Assembly (NCBI GenBank): GCA_945903885.1
Contig: CAMDPB010000097.1
Span: 1 to 5,130 of the forward strand
Origin: Candidatus Finniella inopinata
GTDB lineage: Bacteria; Pseudomonadota; Alphaproteobacteria; Paracaedibacterales; CAITNM01
Length of the DNA stretch: 5,130 bases
Direction: 5' to 3'
A program made the position numbers and the translations under genes. This document shows positions 1-5,130 of the stretch, one piece after another. The notes under the pieces were generated by a model. The model worked only from the letters and a program-made list of their open reading frames with translations. It had not been told where the DNA came from and made no database searches. Each line of letters starts with the position of its first letter. Position 1 is the first letter of the stretch.

Positions 1-451
1 GAGGATTAAGAAGTTGGTGGCGAAGCATCATAAGATTTACCAATGACTGTACCGCCAGCTGAATTTTAGAAACGTAACGGGTTGCTGCGTGGCTTAAGTC
101 ATTGCCTTCTTTTTCAAAAACTAAAACACTTGAGAAAGGTAATCCAGCATCGGTTGCTAGCTTAAGCACCGCATCCCAAACACAATGGTGATTTTCTTCT
201 GCTACATCGCCCTTGTAATTTAGGCCAAGAACTAAATACCCATCAGGTACTCTAATATTTGTATTTTCAGAAGGATGAGCTGTGTCTAAAAGCATACGTA
301 AAGCAATTGGAAGATCTGCGCTATGAGGAACAGTGACACGACTAAAAGTTATGCCTTGTTGTGTTAACGCACCAACAGCAACATTATACCATTGCTCAGT
401 AATATCAGGAAAACGTCGGCTTTCTAAAATTACTACATGGGGTTGGTGCAT
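1..451 (-). CDS. ribH: Lumazine synthase family protein (RibH-like), divergent, 3' end cut by window edge
   Basis: Reading leftward from ATG at 451, 150 codons are open and run off the window. True lumazine synthase joins 3,4-dihydroxy-2-butanone 4-phosphate with 5-amino-6-ribitylaminouracil to give 6,7-dimethyl-8-ribityllumazine, the riboflavin precursor. The fold-level pattern of the family is visible: an N-terminal strand HVVILESRRF (5-14), VTVPHSADLPIAL (39-51) where the family has VPGA(L/Y)E(I/L)P, DGYLVLGLNYKGD (70-82) where it has a GxVIRGET motif, and AGLPFSSVLVFE (102-113) where it has the NGILTVEN strand. It looks closer to the RibH1 type than RibH2. Key positions are altered: the phosphate-binding RGET becomes KGDV, and the usual catalytic His falls on Glu84, with HH at 88-89 nearby. 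It is nearly full length (family ~150-160 aa). The start is supported by AGAGG 7 nt upstream and a good promoter. Family membership is fairly sure; catalytic activity is not. Confidence 0.78.
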   Translation of the reverse strand, partial: MHQPHVVILESRRFPDITEQWYNVAVGALTQQGITFSRVTVPHSADLPIALRMLLDTAHPSENTNIRVPDGYLVLGLNYKGDVAEENHHCVWDAVLKLATDAGLPFSSVLVFEKEGNDLSHAATRYVSKIQLAVQSLVNLMMLRHQLLNP

Positions 452-479
452 ATAATCCTCTAATTCTACAAGTAACTGC

Positions 480-509
480 ACAATACCTAACTCTGGTTTG
501 CTTAGTCAA
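480..509 (-). promoter_or_regulatory. Sigma-70-type promoter for the ribH-like gene
   Basis: On the minus strand TTGACT (509-504) is followed after 18 bp by TATTGT (485-480). The -35 box is near consensus and the -10 box is moderate. It lies about 30 bp before the start codon at 451, which leaves room for the AGAGG ribosome binding site. It is back to back with the promoter proposed for sua5. Assigned by eye from consensus only. Confidence 0.5.
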
Positions 510-519
510 TGGTTGTGTT

Positions 520-549
520 TTGAGGAGAATTTGCGGCATCTGCTATACT
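520..549 (+). promoter_or_regulatory. Extended -10 promoter for sua5
   Basis: TTGAGG (520-525), an 18-bp spacer, then TATACT (544-549) preceded by TGC gives the extended -10 form TGCTATACT. Transcription would begin near 556, only about 13 nt before the first ATG (569) and about 55 nt before the alternative ATG (611). A similar TGCTAAGAT element lies before the SDR gene at 2873. Confidence 0.5.
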
Positions 550-568
550 CGGTTGCGTTGGTTTTTTC

Positions 569-1549
569 ATGACAAAATTAACAATACGTTCTATAAAAAC
601 CTATGTAAAAATGAAGATTTTTGAAATGCCGATTGTTACTCGTGAAATAGCTATAAAATATTTGATAGATCACAATGTTGTGGCTATTCCAACGGAAACT
701 GTTTATGGCCTTGCGGCCGATGCTACTAGTGATGAAGCTGTTGCAAAAATTTATTCTTTAAAGAGTCGTCCTCAATTTAACCCTCTTATTATGCATGTAC
801 CTTTCATTGATATGGTTGAAGAATGGGCAAATATTTCTGAATTTGCTAGAGAGTTGATGGAAGAATTTTGGAATAAACGCGGAGTTTCAATTAGTTTTGT
901 TTTAGAGCTAAAAAAGAACCACCCACTTTCATTGCTGGCGCTTGCGGGGTTGAGCACGGTGGCGGTTAGAAGGCCAAACCATCCTGTGGCCATAGACATA
1001 TTAAATAGTTTGCCGTTTCCTTTGGCAGCGCCCAGCGCAAATCGTTCTAATATGCTTAGTACTACCACAGCCAACCACGTGTTAAATAATTTAGGGAAAA
1101 AAGTGCCAGTAGTTGACGGAGGGAGTTGTGTGGTGGGGTTGGAATCAACAATAGTTGATATTACTCAAGATCAAATGACGATCTTACGTCTAGGAGCTGT
1201 CACTGATGTAGATTTAGAGCCCTTTGGTAAAGTGAGTCATGCAAATATTGAAGGCGCAATTAAAGCGCCTGGCATGATGAGGCGACATTATTCGCCGCAA
1301 AGACCTTTAAAAATGGATGTGACTCAAAAGCAACCAGGAATGGCTTTGCTTGGGTTTGGTAGTTGCTGCGACGCAGATCTTAATTTAAGTGTCAATGGAA
1401 ACTTGAGTGAAGCCGCTACAAATTTATTTCGTTATTTGCACGAGCTGGATAGAGATCCTTTTTCATCAATCGGAGTAAATGCAATCCCTAATACAGGAAT
1501 TGGCAAAGCAATTAATGACCGCTTGAAACGAGCCTCTGCTTTAATTTAG
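569..1549 (+). CDS. sua5: L-threonylcarbamoyladenylate synthase, Sua5/YrdC type
   Basis: This cytoplasmic enzyme makes threonylcarbamoyl-AMP from threonine, bicarbonate and ATP, the first step of the t6A37 modification of ANN-decoding tRNAs; the TsaB/D/E proteins then transfer the group. The YrdC domain spans about residues 22-210, with PTETVYGLAADA (41-52), KSRPQFNPLI (65-74, family K-G-R-P-x-x-NPL), VAVRRPNHP (131-139), APSAN (154-158), GGSCVVGLESTIVD (184-197) and LRLGAVT (206-212, usually LRPGAxT). The linker APGMMRRHYSP (233-243) and a C-terminal Sua5 domain ending in GIGKAINDRLKRAS (310-323) give the long two-domain form; 326 aa is normal for it. One oddity is that the usual FWPGPLT segment reads FWNKRGVSIS (100-109). 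The start is uncertain: neither 569 nor 611 has a clear Shine-Dalgarno, and family similarity begins near residue 15, so ATG 611 (312 aa) is possible. Confidence 0.94.
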   Translation: MTKLTIRSIKTYVKMKIFEMPIVTREIAIKYLIDHNVVAIPTETVYGLAADATSDEAVAKIYSLKSRPQFNPLIMHVPFIDMVEEWANISEFARELMEEFWNKRGVSISFVLELKKNHPLSLLALAGLSTVAVRRPNHPVAIDILNSLPFPLAAPSANRSNMLSTTTANHVLNNLGKKVPVVDGGSCVVGLESTIVDITQDQMTILRLGAVTDVDLEPFGKVSHANIEGAIKAPGMMRRHYSPQRPLKMDVTQKQPGMALLGFGSCCDADLNLSVNGNLSEAATNLFRYLHELDRDPFSSIGVNAIPNTGIGKAINDRLKRASALI

Positions 1550-1576
1550 ATAATAAAAATGATTGTTTATTTGAAT

Positions 1577-1622
1577 TGGTTGCGGGGGCTGTATTTGAAC
1601 CAACGACCTTCAGGTTATTAGC
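1577..1622 (-). pseudogene. 3' fragment of an initiator tRNA-Met gene
   Basis: Read on the minus strand, 1622 to 1577 gives the end of an anticodon loop and stem (TAATAACCTGAAGG), a T arm (GTTGG TTCAAAT ACAGC) and the acceptor end CCCCGCA-ACCA with an encoded CCA. The pattern AACCxGAAGGTCGTxGGTTCAAAT plus CCCCGCAACCA is characteristic of bacterial tRNA-fMet. The 5' half is missing: no CGCGGGG acceptor strand or D arm is found upstream, and the anticodon-stem 5' side does not pair. The anticodon position reads AAT instead of CAT, and the T stem has a G-A mismatch. It is therefore not a functional tRNA. It is either a decayed copy or the duplicated 3' end left by an element that integrated in a tRNA gene (an att-type remnant). 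Confidence 0.7.
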
Positions 1623-1646
1623 CACTTGTTTTTTAGCTACCTCTCT

Positions 1647-1763
1647 TTATACAATATTATATAAACCCTCATTATAAGCCATTTTTTGAGCAATCGTTAA
1701 ATCACCCCAGATTGCTTCCAGAGCAACTTTGAATTTGAAGTCTTTGTTGTGGGTCTTTCCCAT
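1647..1763 (-). pseudogene. Truncated IS3-family transposase OrfA (HTH part)
   Basis: ATG at 1763 reads MGKTHNKDFKFKVALEAIWG and continues DLTIAQKMAYNEG before a stop at 1647 (38 aa). The stretch K-DFKFKVALEAIWGDLTIAQ matches the start of the HTH_Tnp_1 helix-turn-helix domain of IS3-family OrfA (typically fKfKVALEALKGE-TIAELA). Similarity fades after about residue 27, so the last ~11 codons are probably foreign sequence beyond the break. OrfA is normally about 90-100 aa. AGAAG lies about 10 nt upstream of the start. It is not functional. Confidence 0.65.
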
Positions 1764-1838
1764 TTTTAAATCTTCTTTTTTGATTCAAATCTTTTGCTGA
1801 AAAACTCTCTTACTCACTCGTCTAATTTTTGGGGTGCA
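1647..1838 (-). mobile_element. IS3-family insertion sequence remnant (one end only)
   Basis: On the minus strand the remnant opens with TGCACCCCAAAAATTAGACG (1838-1819), which has the look of an IS3-family terminal inverted repeat (TG-A-CCCC-AAAATTAGAC). About 55 bp further on comes the start of an OrfA-like reading frame. This spacing is normal for an IS3 end. The rest of OrfA, all of OrfB (the DDE catalytic part) and the opposite inverted repeat are not present. The identity of 1623-1680 is unclear, so the true inner breakpoint lies somewhere near 1680. Confidence 0.65.
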
Positions 1839-2163
1839 TTACGGATTAACCCAGGTTTTGTTAAAACCCGCCTGACTAACCTTAATAAGTTTTCAATGCC
1901 TTCTATATTGGCTATATTTTAAAATTGCAAGGGCAATGGCGCGAAAATGATTAGTTCAGTTGCTAGATCATCAAGTTTAAATACGCCGCAAAGCCTGGCC
2001 AGAGAATATAGGCAATCAGCATGTGAAGCGATAAAGTCCCTCCCAAAGTATAAATATCATTGGTCAAATCATCGATATTGTAAAGAATGCAGTGCCCTAG
2101 AAAAGTAAAGATTTTTTAATGTTCTTGATTTACAGTAGGTTTGGGAAACGAGGTTTTTAAACT
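1839..2163. other. Gene-free stretch between the IS remnant and the oxidase gene
   Basis: No gene can be assigned. The stretch holds a small perfect hairpin GGTTTT-GTT-AAAACC at 1854-1868 without a T-tract. From about 1920 to 2108 there are competing short frames: a 53-codon plus-strand frame (ATG 1947, stop 2106-2108, containing SLAREYRQSACEAIKS) and, on the minus strand, an open stretch with FGRDFIASHADCLYSLARL and GVFKLDDLATELIIF that ends in TAA at about 1921. Neither has a convincing ribosome binding site or a family I recognise. The minus-strand frame may be a decayed gene fragment. The last 55 bp before 2164 form the leader of the oxidase gene. Confidence 0.45.
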
Positions 2164-2796
2164 ATGAATAAATCACAAGATGCAGAAATCAAAACTACAC
2201 ATTTTACGTGTAAAAAATATTCAGATTTTTTTGCATATGGTGCCGTTAAGCTCTTAAGATTTTTTGCAGATGCGTTTTTTGCCAAAAGATACGGACACAG
2301 GGCAGTTGTTCTAGAAACTGTTGCTGGGGTTCCAGGTATGATTGGTGGCATGTTGCAACACCTAAAAAGCTTGCGGCGATGTCAAGACGATAATGGATTT
2401 ATTAGAGCCTTATTAGATGAAGCTGAAAATGAGCGCATGCACCTCCTGACGTTTATTGAAATAGCTCGTCCAAACCGGTTTGAAAGATTTTTAATTATTA
2501 GTGTTCAGTTTATTTTTTGTTGCGCTTATTGCCTTTTGTACCTATTCTCCTCTCGAATTGGCCACCGCTTTGTAGGTTATCTCGAAGAAGAAGCGGTTTT
2601 TTCCTATACCCAGTATATTGAAGAGATTGATAAGGGAAAAATAGAAAATGTTCCAGCTCCTCAAATTGCAATTAAGTACTGGTCGCTAACCGATGACGCC
2701 CGGTTACGTGATGTGGTTGTCGCTGTAAGAAAAGATGAAGTTTTGCATCGTGACAATAATCATGGCTTTGCTAATGATCTCACGCGATTTAGGTAA
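2164..2796 (+). CDS. aox: Alternative oxidase (cyanide-insensitive ubiquinol oxidase)
   Basis: This diiron quinol oxidase moves electrons from ubiquinol straight to oxygen, giving water without pumping protons. It sits as an interfacial monotopic protein on the cytoplasmic membrane. All signature motifs are present: RAVVLETVAGVPGM (46-59; ligand Glu51), LLDEAENERMHLLTF (83-97; Glu90, His93), a hydrophobic region 109-129, GYLEEEAVFSYTQ (138-150; probably Glu141, with conserved Tyr148), IENVPAPQIAI (160-170) and VRKDEVLHRDNNH (188-200; Glu192, His195). At 210 aa it is the compact bacterial form without a mitochondrial transit peptide or the plant regulatory Cys extension. CGAGG lies about 10 nt before ATG. 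It is followed 107 bp later by the SDR gene on the same strand; no terminator is seen between them, but a possible promoter is. Function is clear; its regulation is not visible. Confidence 0.96.
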   Translation: MNKSQDAEIKTTHFTCKKYSDFFAYGAVKLLRFFADAFFAKRYGHRAVVLETVAGVPGMIGGMLQHLKSLRRCQDDNGFIRALLDEAENERMHLLTFIEIARPNRFERFLIISVQFIFCCAYCLLYLFSSRIGHRFVGYLEEEAVFSYTQYIEEIDKGKIENVPAPQIAIKYWSLTDDARLRDVVVAVRKDEVLHRDNNHGFANDLTRFR

Positions 2797-2852
2797 AAAT
2801 TTGCTTCTCTCAAAATTGTTACTCTTAGGTTTTAGGGTTCATGTATACCCAT

Positions 2853-2881
2853 CGTTTTTGTGATATGCTCACTGCTAAGAT
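2853..2881 (+). promoter_or_regulatory. Possible extended -10 promoter for the SDR-photolyase pair
   Basis: TGCTAAGAT (2873-2881) is an extended -10 element with hexamer TAAGAT at 2876-2881. The -35 position (about 2853-2858, CGTTTT) is poor, as is tolerated with an extended -10. Transcription would begin near 2888, about 16 nt before the SDR start. If real, it lets the SDR and photolyase genes be expressed independently of the oxidase. No operator sequence is recognised. Confidence 0.35.
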
Positions 2882-2903
2882 ATTCAAACACAAGTGATTT
2901 TCT

Positions 2904-3608
2904 ATGGCAAACTTTTTGATGATCGCAGCGTCCAGCTCTATGGGGATGGCTACGTTTGATATTTTGGAAAAAAACGGCAATCATGTTTTTAAAACTGCAA
3001 GATCTAATGATAAAATTCAACCTGATATGCTGCTGGATGCCGCTGATTTTGACGCGGTTGATGAGGCATTTGAAAAAGCTATAGAGCGGTTTGGAACAAT
3101 TGATGGGGTGGTTTGTTTTGCAGGGTCTTTGCTCTTAAAACCAGCTCATTTGACTACAAATCAAAACTATCAAGACGTTATTCAAAGTTCGTTAACGACA
3201 GCTTTTGCCACCACCAGGAGTGCTGGAAAATATATGAAGGGTGGCTCTGTAGTCTTGGTATCTTCTGCTGTTCATGCCATAGGCCTTGCCAATCATGAAG
3301 CCATTGCTGCAGCAAAAGCAGGGGTTGTAGGCCTTGCTAAAGCAGCTGCAGCGACGTATGCCCCATCAAGCTTAAGATTTAATGTGGTGAGTCCAGGGCT
3401 TACAGACACGCCACTTACAGAGCGCATTACCTCTAACCCAGGTTCTTTGAAATATTCCCTTAGCATGCATCCCCTAGGACGAGTGGGTGTTGCACAGGAT
3501 ATCGCAAGGGCAGTTGTTTTTTTGCTTGATCCCAAAAACAGCTGGATTACCGGTCAAGTTCTAAATGTTGATGGGGGATTATCAAGTTTAAAAACCCAAG
3601 CCTTATGA
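2904..3608 (+). CDS. Short-chain dehydrogenase/reductase-like protein lacking the catalytic Tyr
   Basis: A 234-aa Rossmann-fold protein of classical SDR length. Recognisable parts are: strand and cofactor turn FLMIAASSSMGMA (4-16), DAADFDAVDEAF (45-56), the NNAG-like VVCFAGS (69-75), VVLVSSAVH (116-124; Ser120/121), AAAKAGVVGLAKAAA (135-149), LRFNVVSPGLTDTPLT (157-172), and the C-terminal NSWITGQVLNVDGG (212-225). The active-site YxxxK reads IAAAK (134-138), so Lys138 stays but the Tyr is Ile. The TGxxxGxG turn keeps only Gly14, with Ala8 and Ser12 at the other Gly positions. The HEAIAAAKAGV form looks like a set subfamily motif and not random decay, because the rest of the fold is intact. 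The substrate is unknown, and an ordinary redox role is doubtful. The stop codon overlaps the photolyase start (ATGA, 3605-3608), implying a linked job. The start has only a weak AAGTGA about 8 nt upstream. Confidence 0.9.
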   Translation: MANFLMIAASSSMGMATFDILEKNGNHVFKTARSNDKIQPDMLLDAADFDAVDEAFEKAIERFGTIDGVVCFAGSLLLKPAHLTTNQNYQDVIQSSLTTAFATTRSAGKYMKGGSVVLVSSAVHAIGLANHEAIAAAKAGVVGLAKAAAATYAPSSLRFNVVSPGLTDTPLTERITSNPGSLKYSLSMHPLGRVGVAQDIARAVVFLLDPKNSWITGQVLNVDGGLSSLKTQAL

Positions 3609-5130
3609 AAACGCTAAGGGTTGTTTTGTGGGATCAGCTATCTCCTAAAATATCGAGTTTACGGGATATAAACTTCCAAAGTGATACCGTCCTGATATGC
3701 GAGACAATGCAAGAATGCACATACGTTAAACATCATAAGAAAAAGCTGGTTTTTATTCTCTCTGCGATGCGGCATTTTGCAAAAGAACTTGTGGATCAGG
3801 GCTTTAGGGTTATTTATGTAAAACTAGATGACCCCCTTAATACGGGCACGCTTGAAGAGGAAATCATTCGTGTCCTCAGCACTGAGGTGTTTGATCACAT
3901 TGTCGTGACTTGGCCGGGGGAGTATCGGCTTTTAACAATTCTTGAAAACGTTAAATCTTTGATTTCCATTCCTTTAATTATAAAAGAAGATGACCGTTTT
4001 CTGACAACAATAACTGAATTTCATGTTTGGGCATCAAAGCGCCGGGAACTGCGCATGGAATATTTCTACCGGGAGATGCGCCAAAAATACCAGATTTTGA
4101 TGAATGGTAAAGATCCTGAAGGGGGAAAATGGAATTTTGATGCTGAAAATCGCAAAGTCCCCAAAGGGAAATTAAGCATTCCTCAGACATATTCATCAAA
4201 GCCAGATACCATCACGCAAGAGGTCATAGAGCTTGTTGAGCATCATTTTCCAGATCATTTCGGAGATATATCTCCCTTTCATTTTGGGGTAACTGCAAGC
4301 CAAGCCCACCAAGCCTTTGAGGAATTTATTGCGGAGCGATTACAGTTTTTTGGGGATTACCAAGACGCGATGATCGAACATCAACCCTGGATGTACCATT
4401 CTCATATCAGTTTTTATATGAATATTGGGTTACTTAATCCTATTGATTGCATAAAAAGAGTTGAAAAAGCTTATTATGACGGTGGGGTGTCCATTAATAG
4501 TGCAGAAGGATTCATCAGGCAAATACTGGGTTGGCGGGAATATGTCCGTGGTATTTATTGGCTGAAAATGCCCGAGTATAAGGAAATGAATTTCCTTAAA
4601 GCCTCACGTCCGTTACCTGAATTTTTTTGGACTGGCGATACGAAAATGAATTGCCTAAAGCAGTGTATTACCGAAACTAAAGAAAATGCCTATGCACACC
4701 ATATTCAGCGATTGATGGTTCTTGGAAATTTTGCCCTGATTGCAGGAATTGATCCGCAGTCAGTAAACGAGTGGTACTTGATTGTGTATGCGGATGCTTT
4801 TGAATGGGTGGAACTGCCTAATGTAACTGGCATGATTTTATTTGCCGATGGTGGGTACCTTGGCAGCAAGCCCTATGCAGCAAGTGGCGCCTATATTAAT
4901 AAAATGTCTAACTATTGCCAAAAGTGCCATTATAATGTGAATGAAAAAAATGGCCCAAAGGCTTGCCCATTTAACTACCTGTATTGGGATTTTTTGATTC
5001 GTCAACAGGAAAAATTAAAAACCAATCACCGCCTTACGATGATCTATTCGGTGCTTAATAAAAAAGATCCAGCTGCAATTGAGACGATTAAGTTGGATGC
5101 CGAGAAGTTTTTTGAAGAATTAGAACAAGG
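3605..5130 (+). CDS. phrB: Iron-sulfur bacterial cryptochrome/photolyase (PhrB-type (6-4) photolyase), C-terminus cut by window edge
   Basis: This DNA repair flavoprotein uses blue/near-UV light to reverse UV (6-4) pyrimidine lesions. The FeS-BCP class holds FAD, a [4Fe-4S] cluster and a 6,7-dimethyl-8-ribityllumazine antenna. The N-terminal alpha/beta antenna domain (1 to ~135) begins LRVVLWDQLSP and has Glu37 and Ile51 at antenna positions. The helical FAD domain follows, with SINSAEGFIRQILGWREYVRG (297-316 region), AYAHHIQRLMVLGNF (362-376; His365/His366), and ADGGYLGSKPYAASGAYINKM (Tyr424, Tyr430). Cluster cysteines are Cys350, Cys438, Cys441 and Cys454, the same numbers I remember for Agrobacterium PhrB. 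Trp342, Trp390 and Tyr391 of the proposed electron path are present; residue 399 is Phe (ADAFEWVE) where Tyr is usual. The frame is open for 508 codons, close to the usual ~507-520, so little is missing. The ATG overlaps the SDR stop and has no clear Shine-Dalgarno, which suggests translational coupling. Confidence 0.96.
   Translation, partial: MKTLRVVLWDQLSPKISSLRDINFQSDTVLICETMQECTYVKHHKKKLVFILSAMRHFAKELVDQGFRVIYVKLDDPLNTGTLEEEIIRVLSTEVFDHIVVTWPGEYRLLTILENVKSLISIPLIIKEDDRFLTTITEFHVWASKRRELRMEYFYREMRQKYQILMNGKDPEGGKWNFDAENRKVPKGKLSIPQTYSSKPDTITQEVIELVEHHFPDHFGDISPFHFGVTASQAHQAFEEFIAERLQFFGDYQDAMIEHQPWMYHSHISFYMNIGLLNPIDCIKRVEKAYYDGGVSINSAEGFIRQILGWREYVRGIYWLKMPEYKEMNFLKASRPLPEFFWTGDTKMNCLKQCITETKENAYAHHIQRLMVLGNFALIAGIDPQSVNEWYLIVYADAFEWVELPNVTGMILFADGGYLGSKPYAASGAYINKMSNYCQKCHYNVNEKNGPKACPFNYLYWDFLIRQQEKLKTNHRLTMIYSVLNKKDPAAIETIKLDAEKFFEELEQ

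Noticed and set aside
772..1074. 100-codon minus-strand frame inside sua5
   Set aside because: It lies opposite well-conserved YrdC motifs and has no family resemblance; it is an antisense shadow.
1550..1572. Possible terminator after sua5 (AATAAA...TTTATT)
   Set aside because: The stem is only six A-T pairs with no GC core and no T-tract, too weak to call.
1577..1655. A complete tRNA gene on the minus strand
   Set aside because: No acceptor 5' strand or D arm pairs with the 3' half, the anticodon stem fails, and the anticodon position is mutated.
1854..1868. Perfect hairpin GGTTTT-GTT-AAAACC as a terminator
   Set aside because: The stem is short and no T-run follows on either strand; it also does not sit at the end of any intact gene.
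2157..2351. 64-codon minus-strand frame over the start of the oxidase gene
   Set aside because: It is antisense to the conserved RAVVLETVAGVPGM region and has no features of its own.
3293..3535. 80-codon minus-strand frame inside the SDR gene
   Set aside because: It is the complement of the conserved SDR core and has no independent signals.
3978..4199. 73-codon minus-strand frame inside the photolyase gene
   Set aside because: The plus strand carries a continuous, strongly conserved photolyase frame here; no ribosome site or family on the minus strand.

Overview
The window is AT-rich bacterial DNA carrying five protein-coding genes (two cut off by the window edges) and one degraded, gene-free interval. 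The gene set suggests a low-GC alphaproteobacterium, perhaps an intracellular or host-associated lineage of the Holosporales/Rickettsiales kind. The pointers are a bacterial alternative oxidase, an iron-sulfur photolyase numbered almost identically to Agrobacterium PhrB as I remember it, a long Sua5-type protein and the style of an initiator-tRNA fragment. This placement is inference and is not decisive.

Left edge (1-568): a divergent lumazine-synthase-family gene reads leftward off the window. It is separated by a divergent promoter region from sua5 (569-1549), which makes the threonylcarbamoyl-AMP used for the tRNA t6A modification.

Middle (1550-2163): 614 bases without an intact gene. It looks like a graveyard of mobile DNA. 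A 46-bp piece matching the 3' half of an initiator tRNA-Met gene lies on the minus strand, followed by an IS3-family remnant with one terminal inverted repeat and the first ~30 codons of its OrfA. The remaining ~325 bp has no assignable gene, although two overlapping frames in it look vaguely protein-like.

Right side (2164-5130): three genes on the plus strand. The first is a cyanide-insensitive alternative oxidase with all diiron ligands. After a 107-bp gap comes a short-chain dehydrogenase-like protein whose catalytic Tyr and two of three Rossmann glycines are replaced. Its stop codon overlaps (ATGA) the start of the third gene, a PhrB/CryB-class iron-sulfur (6-4) photolyase that is visible almost to its C-terminus. 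The SDR-photolyase pair is very probably one translationally coupled unit; the oxidase may be read from its own promoter.

A possible link across the window is that PhrB-class photolyases carry 6,7-dimethyl-8-ribityllumazine as antenna pigment, and this compound is the product of lumazine synthase, whose (divergent) relative lies at the left edge. The two are 3.1 kb apart and in opposite orientation, so this may be coincidence. No CRISPR array, intact RNA gene or clearly new multi-gene defence system is visible.
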